Source: Streptomyces abyssomicinicus (GTDB lineage Bacteria > Actinomycetota > Actinomycetes > Streptomycetales > Streptomycetaceae). Taken from it: a stretch of DNA of 64,000 nt. Shown piece after piece: positions 43,232 through 51,842 of this stretch (its first letter is position 1; every line of letters starts with the position of its first letter). The notes under the pieces are model-generated. The model made no database searches, was not told where the DNA came from, and saw only the letters and a list, made by a program, of their open reading frames with translations. Made by a program: the position numbers and the translations under genes. The DNA is taken from contig NZ_BBZI01000006.1 in the NCBI RefSeq assembly GCF_008974245.1, positions 211,954 through 275,953 on the forward strand, read 5' to 3'.

Positions 43232-43915
43232 ATGCCCCGCGTGCTCCTGATCGAAGACGACCCCTCCGTGCGCGAGGGCGTCGAGCTGGGACTGCGCCGC
43301 CGCGGCCACGAGGTCCGCACGGCCGCCACCGGTGAGGCCGGCCTGGCCGCGCTCCGTACGTTCCGGCCCGACCTGCTCCTGCTGGACCTGATGCTGCCCG
43401 GCATGAACGGGGTCCAGGTCTGCCGCCGGGTGCGGGAGGACAGCCAGCTGCCCATCATCATGCTCACCGCCCGCGGCGACGACTTCGATGTCGTCGTCGG
43501 CCTTGAGGCCGGCGCCGACGACTACATCGTCAAACCGGCCCGCACCGAGGTGATCGACGCCCGCATCCGGGCCGTGCTGCGCAGGATGGAGGTCCCGGGC
43601 AGCGGCCGGCCCGCCGTGGAGTTCCACGGGGACCTCGCCGTCGACCGCGTCGGCCTCACCGTCGCCAAGTCCGGCGAACGCCTCGCCCTGGCCCCCTCCG
43701 AGATGAAGCTGCTGCTCCACCTGACCGCGGCGCCGGAGCAGGTGTTCAGCCGGCAGCAACTGCTCGAACACGTCTGGGAGCACAGCTACCACGGCGACGC
43801 CCGCCTCGTCGACGCCTGTGTCCGCAGGCTGCGCAACAAGATCGAGGACACCCCCGGCAGCCCTCGCTACATACAGACCCTGCGGGGCTTCGGCTACCGT
43901 TTCGGGCCCCTGTGA
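43232..43915 (+). CDS. OmpR-family response regulator, AfsQ1-like
   Basis: A 227-residue regulator. The receiver domain has Asp9/Asp10, phospho-acceptor Asp52 in LLLDLMLPG, Thr79 and Lys101; the winged-helix domain (about 130-227) ends in RYIQTLRGFGYRFGPL. The stretches FDVVVGLEAGADDYIVKP and RLVDACVRRLRNKIED recall AfsQ1 of S. coelicolor. It lies 80 bp after the MurJ-type gene and overlaps the kinase gene by GTGA. It probably controls its own operon and perhaps the L,D-transpeptidase. Confidence 0.93.
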   Translation: MPRVLLIEDDPSVREGVELGLRRRGHEVRTAATGEAGLAALRTFRPDLLLLDLMLPGMNGVQVCRRVREDSQLPIIMLTARGDDFDVVVGLEAGADDYIVKPARTEVIDARIRAVLRRMEVPGSGRPAVEFHGDLAVDRVGLTVAKSGERLALAPSEMKLLLHLTAAPEQVFSRQQLLEHVWEHSYHGDARLVDACVRRLRNKIEDTPGSPRYIQTLRGFGYRFGPL

Positions 43916-45465
43916 CCGCCGCCCGCGGCCGCCTGCGCCGGATCGTCCCCTTCGGGCTGCGCACGCGACTCGTCCTGGCGTTCCTGCTGGTCGCCGCCGT
44001 CAGCGCGGGAACGACCGCGGCCCTCACCTACCGCGAGGCGCGCAACGCCGTCCTCGTCAGCGCCCAGGACACCGCGGTCGCCTCCTTCCGTGAACAGGTG
44101 GAGACGCTCGCGCCCTCGCTGCCCGTCGATCCGGAGATACTGCGCGAATACCTGTACGTCCTCGCGAGCAAGGCGAAACCGCACCCGTGGATCGTCTTCG
44201 CCGAGTACGGCTCGCTGCGGGTCTCCTCCAGCACCCGTCCCACCTCCTCCGTCATCACGCCCGGCCTGCGCCGCACCGCCCTGACGAGGTCGCACAGCAG
44301 CTTCGAGAGGGTGGTGAAGGACGGTGTCCCCTACCTCACGATCGCGGTGCCCGTCCTGACGAGGACCGGCGCGGGCGACAGCATGCCGACCGGGCTGGTC
44401 CTCTACGCCGTGATGCGGATGAGTGACGAGCAGGCCAGTGTCGACGCCCTGGTCACCGCCGCCCGCGACGGCGCCCTGCCCGGCCTCGCCATCGCCCTCG
44501 TGCCCGCGCTGCTCGCCGCGCGCGGGGTGCTGCGCCCGGTCCGTGAGTTGCGCGAGGCGGCCCGCTCCATGGGCAGCGGCCGGCTCGACGCGCGGATCAA
44601 GGTGTCCGGGAGGGACGAACTGGCGGACCTGGCCCGCACGTTCAACGAGTCGGCGGCGGAACTGGAGAGGTCGGTCGACGAACTGCAGCAGGCCGAGGCC
44701 CGCGCCCGCCGGTTCGCCTCCGACGTCTCGCACGAACTGCGCACCCCGCTCGCCGGGATGCTCGCCGTCACCGAGGTCCTCGACGAGGACGCGGACGGCC
44801 TCGACCCGGACACGGCCCGTGCCGTACGGCTGATCAGCGCCGAGACCGGCAAGCTGGCGGTGCTGGTGGAGGACCTGATGGAGATCTCCCGCTTCGACGC
44901 CCGCGCCGCCGAGCTGAACTCCGACGAGGTCGACGCCGCCGAGACGATCCGCAAGACGCTCCTGCACCGGCACTGGAACGACCGCGTCCGCACCGAGCTG
45001 CCCGACGGGATCCGGGCCCGTCTGGACCCGCGCCGGTTCGACGTCGTCGTCGCCAACCTCGTCGGCAACGCCCTGCGGCACGGCTCCGAGCCGGTCACCG
45101 TGCGCCTGGGCACCCGGACGGCCGCCGACGGGACGGCCCTGCTGGTCACCGAGGTCACCGACGGCGGGCCCGGCATACGGCCGGACGTGCTGCCCCACAT
45201 CTTCGACCGGTTCTACAAGGCCGACGCGGCCCGTACCCGGTCGGCGGGCAGCGGCCTCGGTCTCGCGATCACCCAGGAGAACGTCCGGCTGCACGGCGGC
45301 ACCGTGCGTGCCGGGAACGGACCGGGCGGCGGTGCCGTCCTCACGGTCGAGATCCCGCTCGGCGGACCCATCGGCACGGACGGATCCGGCACGGACGGAT
45401 CCGGCACGGACGCGGCGGCGGGAGCGGGTCACGCGCCCGGCGCCGGGAAGGGGGCCACGGCATGA
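43912..45465 (+). CDS. sensor histidine kinase
   Basis: A 517-residue membrane kinase: helix 1 (about 18-38), an extracytoplasmic sensor of about 145 residues, helix 2 (about 188-204), HAMP (about 205-258), the phospho-acceptor His274 in VSHELRTPL, and the ATPase domain with N box VVANLVGNALRHG, G1 DGGPGI, F box HIFDRFYKAD and G2 GSGLGLAI. The C-terminal tail contains GTDGSGTDGSGTD, encoded by a 15 bp tandem repeat (about 45376-45412). It overlaps both neighbours by 4 bp. The envelope signal it senses is unknown. Confidence 0.94.
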   Translation: MTAARGRLRRIVPFGLRTRLVLAFLLVAAVSAGTTAALTYREARNAVLVSAQDTAVASFREQVETLAPSLPVDPEILREYLYVLASKAKPHPWIVFAEYGSLRVSSSTRPTSSVITPGLRRTALTRSHSSFERVVKDGVPYLTIAVPVLTRTGAGDSMPTGLVLYAVMRMSDEQASVDALVTAARDGALPGLAIALVPALLAARGVLRPVRELREAARSMGSGRLDARIKVSGRDELADLARTFNESAAELERSVDELQQAEARARRFASDVSHELRTPLAGMLAVTEVLDEDADGLDPDTARAVRLISAETGKLAVLVEDLMEISRFDARAAELNSDEVDAAETIRKTLLHRHWNDRVRTELPDGIRARLDPRRFDVVVANLVGNALRHGSEPVTVRLGTRTAADGTALLVTEVTDGGPGIRPDVLPHIFDRFYKADAARTRSAGSGLGLAITQENVRLHGGTVRAGNGPGGGAVLTVEIPLGGPIGTDGSGTDGSGTDAAAGAGHAPGAGKGATA

Positions 45466-46049
45466 GGGCGCGCCTGCGCGCGGCCGCCGCGCTCGCGGCG
45501 CTGCTCCCGTTCACCGCGTGCGGCATCCAGGAGACGGACGTCATCGGGGCGGGCGGTGGCGCGACGGTCGACGTGCTTCCCGCCCGTCAGATCAGGATGC
45601 TCCTGTTCTTCCTCTCCCCGGACGGCCGGTTGATGCCGTCGCCCCGGACCGTCGGCGGCGGCGGCGGATTCGACGATGGACGGCAGGCGCCGGAGAGCGC
45701 GGTGGAGACCGCCCCGCCCTCCGTCGAGAAGACGGTCGCCGCGCTGCTGGGCGGGCCGACCCCGCAGGAGAGGCGCGCGGGGATGGACAACGAGCCGTCG
45801 CTGCCCGGCCCGAGGACCCGGGTGGACGTCGCGGTGTCCGGCGGCGGGGTGGAACTCGGCCTGGCGGCGCCTCTCGACGGGCTCACCGAACGCGCCGCAC
45901 GGCAGCTCGTCTGCACGGTGGCGTACGCGGAGAGCGCCGCGGGCGGCGTGCCGGTGACGCTGCGGGGGACGGACGGCACACGTGCTCCCGCCCGGTGCGA
46001 CCTCCGGCCGGACGCGGAACCGGCCGCCACCGGGACGGCTTCGCGCTGA
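45462..46049 (+). CDS. GerMN-like lipoprotein linked to the two-component system
   Basis: A 195-residue exported protein: signal peptide with Cys20 in PFTACG (a weak lipobox), a Gly-rich linker, and a domain from about 80 with TVAALLGGPTPQERRAGM and LVCTVAYAES, resembling the GerMN fold. The ATG overlaps the kinase stop codon as ATGA. A lipoprotein of this sort follows the MtrAB kinase genes (LpqB) and is known beside other actinobacterial sensors, so a role in tuning the kinase is likely, though inferred. Confidence 0.8.
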   Translation: MRARLRAAAALAALLPFTACGIQETDVIGAGGGATVDVLPARQIRMLLFFLSPDGRLMPSPRTVGGGGGFDDGRQAPESAVETAPPSVEKTVAALLGGPTPQERRAGMDNEPSLPGPRTRVDVAVSGGGVELGLAAPLDGLTERAARQLVCTVAYAESAAGGVPVTLRGTDGTRAPARCDLRPDAEPAATGTASR

Positions 46050-46112
46050 GGCCGTGGCGGGGGCCGGCCCCTGCCCGAGCGGATCGCCCCCTTGGGCGGC
46101 CCGGCCGCCCGC

Positions 46113-46131
46113 GGGGGGGGGGGGGGGGGGG
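46113..46131. repeat. homopolymer of 19 G
   Basis: An uninterrupted G-run lies between two converging genes, beside GGGCGG/CCGCCC hairpin sequence that probably ends both transcripts. Such runs slip easily in replication and in sequencing, so the exact length is uncertain. Confidence 0.85.
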
Positions 46132-46158
46132 CGGGGCATGCGCCCCAGGGGGCGGTGG

Positions 46159-46848
46159 TCAGCGGCCGGGGCGGATGGTGAGGTCGTTGACCTCGGCGTC
46201 GCGGGGGAGGTCGAGGGCCGTCAGGAGTGCGGTGGCCACCGACTCGGGATCGATCCACCGGGCCTCGTCGTACTCCCTGCCCTCCTGCTGGTGCACCTTG
46301 GCCTGCATCGGCGTGGCGGTGCGCCCGGGGTACACGGAGGTGACGCGGACACCGTTGCCGTGCTCCTCCTGCCGCAGCGAGTCGGCCAGCGCCTTCAGAC
46401 CGTGCTTGGAGGCCGCGTACGCCGCCCAGTTCGGCGAGGCGCTGAGTCCGGCCCCGGAGTTGACGAAGACGACGTGTCCCTTGGCGACCCGCAGCTGCGG
46501 CAGGAAGTGCCGGGTCAGCTCGGCGGGCGCGATCAGGTTGACGTTCAGCTGGTGGCGCCACGCCTTGGGGGTGAGGTCGCCCACCGGGCCGAGGTCGACG
46601 ACGCCGGCGATGTGCAGCAGCGAGTCGATCCGCTCGGGCAGGGTCTGGTGGGAGAACGCCCAGGACAGCCTGTCCGGGTCGTTCAGGTCGCCGACGAGGG
46701 TCCGCGCCCCGGGGAAGCGGGCCGCGAGTTCCTTGGCGCGGCCCGCGTCACGGGCGTGCAGGACGAGCTCGTCACCGCGGTCCAGGAGCCTGCGGGCGAC
46801 GGCGGCGCCGATGCCGGAGCCGGCGCCGGTGATCACATGGGTTGCCAT
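46159..46848 (-). CDS. short-chain dehydrogenase/reductase
   Basis: A 229-residue NAD(P)-dependent oxidoreductase of the classical SDR type: TGAGSGIG near 6-13, the Ser in FVNSGAG near 130, and YAASK near 144-148. The substrate is not evident. I chose ATG 46848 (MATHVITGAG) as the family start; ATG 46857 would add three residues. It lies 16 bp or less after the LOG-type gene and is probably cotranscribed with it. Confidence 0.9.
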   Translation of the reverse strand: MATHVITGAGSGIGAAVARRLLDRGDELVLHARDAGRAKELAARFPGARTLVGDLNDPDRLSWAFSHQTLPERIDSLLHIAGVVDLGPVGDLTPKAWRHQLNVNLIAPAELTRHFLPQLRVAKGHVVFVNSGAGLSASPNWAAYAASKHGLKALADSLRQEEHGNGVRVTSVYPGRTATPMQAKVHQQEGREYDEARWIDPESVATALLTALDLPRDAEVNDLTIRPGR

Positions 46849-46864
46849 GCGCCTCATGGTCGCA

Positions 46865-47404
46865 TCAGACGTGGCCGAGGCTTTCCTCCAGGTACGCCAT
46901 GGCGCCCAGCGGCTCCTCGGCGAAGAAGAGCATCTCGGTGAGCGGCCGGAACAGGAAGCCCTCGGCCTCCATCCGCAGGAACTGCTGGCGCAGCCCGTCG
47001 TAGAACCCGGCGGTGTTGAGCAGCACGATCGGCATCTCGGTGTGCCCGTGCTTCTTGAGCTCCATGATCTCGGTGGCCTCGTCCAGCGTGCCGGTGCCGC
47101 CCACCATGATCACCACGGCGTCGGCGCGCTCCAGCATCAGCCGCTTGCGCTCGGCCAGGTCCTTGGCGACGACCATGGTGTCCAGGCCCGGCCGCGCCTT
47201 CGCCGCCAGGAAGTCCACCGAGACGCCGTACAGCCCTCCGCCGGACTCCTCCACGCCGTCCGCGACGACCTTCATCAGCCCGGAGTCGGACCCGCCCCAC
47301 ACGAGGGTGTGCCCGCCCCGGCCGATGAGCTCGGCGAACTCCCGGGCGGGCCGGGTGTACTTCTCGTCGAGGTCGGCGGCGGAGAGGAAGACGCAGATGT
47401 TCAT
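46865..47404 (-). CDS. LOG-family protein (TIGR00730-like)
   Basis: A 179-residue Rossmann-fold protein of the LOG family, members of which cleave cytokinin-type nucleoside 5'-monophosphates to the free base and ribose phosphate. The nucleotide-binding motif is VGGTGTLDEATEIMELKKHG near 103-122, with the usual Pro before GG replaced by Val. ATG 47404 gives MNICVFLSAAD; GTG 47413 is an in-frame alternative. Upstream of the SDR gene on the same strand. The true substrate in bacteria is unclear. Confidence 0.88.
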   Translation of the reverse strand: MNICVFLSAADLDEKYTRPAREFAELIGRGGHTLVWGGSDSGLMKVVADGVEESGGGLYGVSVDFLAAKARPGLDTMVVAKDLAERKRLMLERADAVVIMVGGTGTLDEATEIMELKKHGHTEMPIVLLNTAGFYDGLRQQFLRMEAEGFLFRPLTEMLFFAEEPLGAMAYLEESLGHV

Positions 47405-47477
47405 ACCGCTCACCGTACTCGGTCGCCCGGGGGCCGCCGCCGGGGATGTCCGGCCGCGGCCCCCGGGCTCCGGGAGG

Positions 47478-48224
47478 TCAGGCCCGCCGTCCCGCCCTGC
47501 GGTATCCGTGGGCCGCGTAGGCGCCGAAGACGAGCAGCCAGGCGGCCAGCACGGCCACCGTGACGAGACCCGGGGCGTGGCCGTCGACGGTGTCGTGGCC
47601 GAGCCGGGCGAAGAGGTAGCCGGGGGTCCACTCGGCGACGGCGGCCAGTCCGGAGGGGAACTCCGAGACCGGGAACCACAGGCCGCCGATGACGGCGAAG
47701 GCCAGGTTGCAGGTGACGTTGGTGACGTTGGCCGTCTGCTGCGACAGCAGGTACCCGTTGGCGATCCCGAGCATGGTGAAGGGCAGCGACCCGACCCACA
47801 GCAGCCCGGTCAGCGCGAGCCACTGCCACGCGGCCATGTCGACGCCGTTGAGCAGCCGGGCGGTGAGCAGCACGACGACGACCGCGGGGAGCACCATCAG
47901 GGAGCCGGTCAGCGTCCGTCCGGCGACCACCTGGGCGGGCGTGAGCGGGGTGACGCGCAGTTGTCTCAGCCAGCCGTTGGCCTTGTCCTCGGCGACCGCC
48001 GACCCTGCCGTCAGGGCGGCGCCCAGCGCGCCGTAGGAGGCCATGCCGACCATGGCGAGGACCGCCCACCCGCCGGCCGTCCCGCCCTGGTCGCCCACCG
48101 AGGTGAAGATGCTGTACATCAGCACGGGCGTGCCGATGCCGAAGATCACGAAGCCCACGTCGCGGAAGGTGCGCCGCAGTTCGACGCCGACGTAACGGAG
48201 GACGGTGGCGGTGCCGGCGCTCAT
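47478..48224 (-). CDS. ABC-2 type exporter permease
   Basis: A 248-residue membrane protein with about six helices of the ABC-2 drug/antibiotic exporter type (similar in plan to DrrB). RQLRVTPLTPAQVVAGRTLTG near 89 is the cytoplasmic coupling segment typical of the family. Its ATG overlaps the ATPase stop codon as ATGA. The substrate is unknown. Confidence 0.9.
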   Translation of the reverse strand: MSAGTATVLRYVGVELRRTFRDVGFVIFGIGTPVLMYSIFTSVGDQGGTAGGWAVLAMVGMASYGALGAALTAGSAVAEDKANGWLRQLRVTPLTPAQVVAGRTLTGSLMVLPAVVVVLLTARLLNGVDMAAWQWLALTGLLWVGSLPFTMLGIANGYLLSQQTANVTNVTCNLAFAVIGGLWFPVSEFPSGLAAVAEWTPGYLFARLGHDTVDGHAPGLVTVAVLAAWLLVFGAYAAHGYRRAGRRA

Positions 48225-49168
48225 CGGGCGGCTCCCTTCTCTGCCACGGCCGGGGTGCCGGAGGCCGCGGGCTCGGACGTCAGGGTGAGGAAGGCCTCCT
48301 CGAGACCGGCCTGGGTGACCTCCAGGTTGCGCGGGAGGAGAAGCCCGACCAGGGCGACGGTGGTCGCGTCGGGGTCCGTGGTGCGCAGCCGGACCCGGCC
48401 GTCGGCGGTCTCGGCGCCCACCACCCCGGGGAGGGTGTCCACGCCCTCGGGGAGCGCGCCGTCCACCGCGTCGAAGGAGACGCGGCCGGTCCCCACGGCC
48501 CGCTTGATCTCCGCGCTGCCGCCGTCGGCGATCAGCCGCCCGTGGTCGATCACCACGATCCGGTCGGCGTTGCGGTCGGCCTCCTCCAGGTAGTGGGTGG
48601 AGAACAGCACCGTCTTGCCGCGGTCGGTGAGGGCGCGCATCGACTTCCAGAACTCCTGCCGCGCCTGCACGTCCAGCGCGGCGGTGGGCTCGTCGAGGAC
48701 CAGCAGGTCCGGGTCGCCGGCCAGCGCGACGGCGAAGCAGACCCGCTGGGTCTGGCCGCCGGAGAGCTTCTCCACCCGGCGTTTGGCGAGGTGGGAGATG
48801 CCGGCGAGGTCCAGCACCTCCGCCACCGGCAGGGGCGCCGGGTAGGCGGAGGCGACGAAGCCGATCAGCTCCCGCACGGTGAGCCGGGAGACGGGCTTGA
48901 AGTCCTGCAGCATCGCCCCGACGCGCCCGCTCTCCACCCGCTCGCGCGGCGGCCCGCCGAACAGCTCGACGCTTCCCGCGGTCGGTTCCTCCAGGCCCAG
49001 CATCAGGGCGATGGAGGTGGACTTCCCGGCGCCGTTGCGGCCCAGCAGGGCGACCCGCTCCCCCGCGGCGAACTCCAGGTCGAGACCGTCCACCGCCCGC
49101 ACGGCGCCGTACTCCTTGACGGCACCCCGAAACGCCACAACCGGCGTGTGCCCCCGCGTAGTTGTCAT
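48221..49168 (-). CDS. ABC exporter ATP-binding protein
   Basis: A 315-residue ATPase powering the exporter: Walker A GRNGAGKST near 42-50, signature LSGGQTQR near 136, Walker B LLVLDEPTAALD near 155-166, H-loop STHYLEEAD near 190, and a C-terminal domain of about 90 residues as in DrrA-like proteins. I take ATG 49168 as start: TAGAGT lies 7 nt before it, which points to a leaderless transcript. The frame is open to 49192. Confidence 0.92.
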   Translation of the reverse strand: MTTTRGHTPVVAFRGAVKEYGAVRAVDGLDLEFAAGERVALLGRNGAGKSTSIALMLGLEEPTAGSVELFGGPPRERVESGRVGAMLQDFKPVSRLTVRELIGFVASAYPAPLPVAEVLDLAGISHLAKRRVEKLSGGQTQRVCFAVALAGDPDLLVLDEPTAALDVQARQEFWKSMRALTDRGKTVLFSTHYLEEADRNADRIVVIDHGRLIADGGSAEIKRAVGTGRVSFDAVDGALPEGVDTLPGVVGAETADGRVRLRTTDPDATTVALVGLLLPRNLEVTQAGLEEAFLTLTSEPAASGTPAVAEKGAAR

Positions 49169-49175
49169 GGCCCGC

Positions 49176-49190
49176 ACTCTAGGGGTGATC
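49176..49190 (-). promoter_or_regulatory. leaderless promoter and GTGATCAC palindrome of the ABC exporter
   Basis: Minus-strand TAGAGT (49176-49181) is 7 nt before the ATG. The perfect palindrome GTGATCAC directly upstream would fall in the promoter spacer and may bind a repressor. Confidence 0.4.
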
Positions 49191-49350
49191 ACTGCGCGCC
49201 GCCCCGGGATATCGGAACCGGACCCGCTCCCCCAAGCCCTCCCTTGCTCCTGACGACCGATCCCTGGTCTTGCCCCTGGGTCGGGGAGGGCCGATGATCT
49301 CGGCGGGACCCTGGAGCGGGCCCCGTACGTCCGCCGGAAGGAACTCCGCC

Positions 49351-50277
49351 ATGCCGTCCCCCACCTCGGCGTCCCCCGCCCCCTCCACCGTCGCGGTGCT
49401 CGGCCCCGGCGGCGTCGGCGGGCTGCTCGCCGGCCTGCTGTCCCGGGCGGGGCACCGGGTGATCTGCCTGGCCCGCGAGGAGACCGCGTCGGTGCTGCGG
49501 GAGCGGGGCGTCACCGTCCACAGCGCGGCGTTCGGCGACTTCACGGCCGCGGTGGAGGCGGACACCGAGCTTCGTGAGCCGGTGGGCCTGTGCGTCGTGG
49601 CCGTCAAGCAGACGTCGCTGGAGGCCGCGCTGGAGCGGTTGCCGGAGGGGGCGGTGGGGCCGGACACGGTGGTGGTGCCGCTGCTGAACGGCGTCGAGCA
49701 CGTCGAGGTGCTGCGTGGCCACTACGGCGCCGGGCGGGTGGCCGCGGGGGTGATCCGGGTGGAGGCGACCAGGGTCGCGCCGGGCGTGGTGGAGCACGGC
49801 AGCCCGTTCTGCGAGATCGACCTGGCCGGACTGCCGCAGCCGGTGCTCGAACCGGTGGTGGAGCTGTTGTCCGCCGCGCAGGTGCGGGCGCGGATCGCCC
49901 CCTCGGAGGCCTTGGCACTCTGGTCGAAGCTGGCCTTCCTCGCCCCGTTCGCGCTGCTCACCACCCGGCACATGACCGACGCGGAAGGGGTGCGCACCAC
50001 GCACCGGGCGGATCTGGTCGCGCTGACCGAGGAGATCACCGCGGTGGCCACCGCCTGCGGGGCGCCGCTGGACCCGGCGAGGAGCCTCGCGATGTACGAC
50101 GCCTGCCCGCCCGGGATGCTGTCCTCGATGCGGCGGGACGCCGAGGCGGGCCGCGCGCTGGAGCTGGACGCCATCGGCGGCGCCGTCCTGCGGGCCGCCG
50201 GGCGCGAGGGCGTGTCCGCGCCGGTCACGGCGCGGCTGGTGGACGAGGTCGCCCAGCGGTACGGCACCCGGGCCTGA
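49351..50277 (+). CDS. ketopantoate reductase-like (PanE/ApbA family) oxidoreductase
   Basis: A 308-residue NADPH-dependent reductase. The nucleotide motif GPGGVGGLLAG lies near 20-30, Lys in VVAVKQTSLE near 90, Asn in PLLNGVEH near 115, and Lys in WSKLAFLAP near 192, the positions of the PanE active site. It may reduce ketopantoate in pantothenate synthesis, but paralogues with other substrates are common. ATG with AAGGA 9 nt before it. Divergent from the ABC exporter. Confidence 0.87.
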   Translation: MPSPTSASPAPSTVAVLGPGGVGGLLAGLLSRAGHRVICLAREETASVLRERGVTVHSAAFGDFTAAVEADTELREPVGLCVVAVKQTSLEAALERLPEGAVGPDTVVVPLLNGVEHVEVLRGHYGAGRVAAGVIRVEATRVAPGVVEHGSPFCEIDLAGLPQPVLEPVVELLSAAQVRARIAPSEALALWSKLAFLAPFALLTTRHMTDAEGVRTTHRADLVALTEEITAVATACGAPLDPARSLAMYDACPPGMLSSMRRDAEAGRALELDAIGGAVLRAAGREGVSAPVTARLVDEVAQRYGTRA

Positions 50278-50310
50278 TCCGGACCGCCGCCGGGCGCACC
50301 GCGCGGCGCC

Positions 50311-50382
50311 CGATGCGGCGCCGGATGCGGTGCCCGCCGTGGTGCCCGATGCGGCGCCGGATGCGGTGCCCGCCGTCGTGCC
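50311..50382. repeat. 36 bp tandem duplication
   Basis: Copies 50311-50346 and 50347-50382 differ at one or two bases. They lie in the 235 bp gap between the reductase and the SRPBCC gene. Confidence 0.85.
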
Positions 50383-50512
50383 CCGCGTGGCGTCCGCCGT
50401 GGCACTCGGTGCGGCACCCCACCCGACCGCTGTGGTCGACCGCACATCCTCCGCCCGGCGTTGGCGGGTCTAGCATCGCCCTGCGGGGGCGGCGAGCGAC
50501 CGTGCCCCGGGA

Positions 50513-51055
50513 ATGGGGGACGACGTGCGCTACTCCGACCGGCCTTCCACGGAGCGCGAGGTGTTCGTCGCGGCGGAGCCCGCCCGGGTGTGGGCGGTGG
50601 TCTGCGACGTCGAGGAACTGGCCCAGGGCAGCCCGGAGCTGATGCGCACCGAGTGGCTCGACGGCGCCACCGGAGCGGCGCTCGGCGCGCGGTACGTCGG
50701 CCACAACGAGCACCCGGTGGCCGGAAAGGGCCGCACGCTCGCCCACATCACGGAGTTCGAGCCCGAGCGGCTGCTCACCTGGGCCGTCCTGGACGTCGAC
50801 GGACGCTTCGGGGAGCCGGCCGAGGCGCTGGAACGGCGCATGGCCACCTGGTCGTTCCGTCTGACGCCCGCCGACGGCGGCACCCTGCTCCACCAGTCGA
50901 CGGTGATCGGCCCGGGCCCCTCCGGGCTCACCGCGGTGATCGCCAGGATGCCGGAGAAGGAGGAGGCGGTGATCGCGTACCGCCTCCGCGAGCTGGGCGA
51001 GGGCATGGACGCGACGCTGAAGGCGGTCAAGCAGGCCGCGGAGAAGGCGGATTGA
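50513..51055 (+). CDS. SRPBCC (START-like) family protein
   Basis: A 180-residue single-domain protein of the polyketide cyclase/dehydrase-like SRPBCC fold: REVFVAAEPARVWAVVCDVEEL (about 15-36) is the typical first strand and helices, and ATWSFRLTPADGGTLLHQS near 115 the central sheet. It should have a hydrophobic ligand cavity; no function is implied. ATG 50513 has only a weak ribosome site; GTG 50525 is an alternative. Confidence 0.82.
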   Translation: MGDDVRYSDRPSTEREVFVAAEPARVWAVVCDVEELAQGSPELMRTEWLDGATGAALGARYVGHNEHPVAGKGRTLAHITEFEPERLLTWAVLDVDGRFGEPAEALERRMATWSFRLTPADGGTLLHQSTVIGPGPSGLTAVIARMPEKEEAVIAYRLRELGEGMDATLKAVKQAAEKAD

Positions 51056-51110
51056 GCAGCGCGGCGACCCGGGGCCGGGCGGTCCCGCCCGCCGCGCCGC
51101 CCGGCCCCGG

Positions 51111-51764
51111 TCACCGCATCCGCGCGACCAGCGCGTAACGGACGTCGTCGACCTCGCGCCCCCACAGGCCCAGGTCGCCCGTCAGGTCCTCGAGGGTGAT
51201 CTCCGACGCGAGGGGCGCCACCGCCGCCCGCAGGGCGTCCGGCAGGACCCCGCCGGTCCAGGGCAGCGCCGCCGCACCGTCCACGTACGGCGCGGCGTCG
51301 GCGGACTGCCGCCAGCGGCCCTCCACCAGCAGCAGCGTGCCGCCGGGGCGGATCCGGCCCGCCCAGTCCCGCAGGGCGGCCCGCGGGTCGGGCAGCGTCC
51401 ACATCAGGTGCCGCACGACCACCATGTCGAACCGCTCCCGCCCCACCGGCGGCGCGGCCGCGTCCCCGAGGAGGAACCGCCCCGGCAGCCCCGCCGCGTC
51501 CAGCTTGGCGCGGGCGGCCTCCACCATGGCGGGCGCGAGGTCCACGCCCGTCACCCGGTGTCCGGCCCCGGCGAGCAGCGCCGCGAGCGAGCCGGTGCCG
51601 CAGCCGAGGTCCAGCACGTCGGCGGGCGGCGGCGGCGCCCAGCGGCGCAGCAGCCGGTCCCAGGCGGCCCGGGTCCCCGCCTCCCGCAGCCCGTGGTCGG
51701 GCTCCTCGTCGAAGGCGGATGCGGCGGCGTTCCAGTACGCGGCGATCGCGGAGGCGTCGGTCAT
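51111..51764 (-). CDS. SAM-dependent methyltransferase, class I
   Basis: A 217-residue methyltransferase with the SAM-binding motif VLDLGCGTGSLAALL near 50-64, acidic VTGVDLAP near 71, and motif FDMVVVRHLMWTLPDP near 112-127. The substrate is unknown. It lies downstream of mnmA on the same strand, about 80 bp away, and may share its transcript. Confidence 0.88.
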   Translation of the reverse strand: MTDASAIAAYWNAAASAFDEEPDHGLREAGTRAAWDRLLRRWAPPPPADVLDLGCGTGSLAALLAGAGHRVTGVDLAPAMVEAARAKLDAAGLPGRFLLGDAAAPPVGRERFDMVVVRHLMWTLPDPRAALRDWAGRIRPGGTLLLVEGRWRQSADAAPYVDGAAALPWTGGVLPDALRAAVAPLASEITLEDLTGDLGLWGREVDDVRYALVARMR

Positions 51765-51842
51765 CCCGCCATCGTGGCAGCGGGCGCCGACAGCGGTTCC
51801 CCGCCGCGGCGCGGGATCGGTTTCCCCGCCGCGGCGCGGGCG

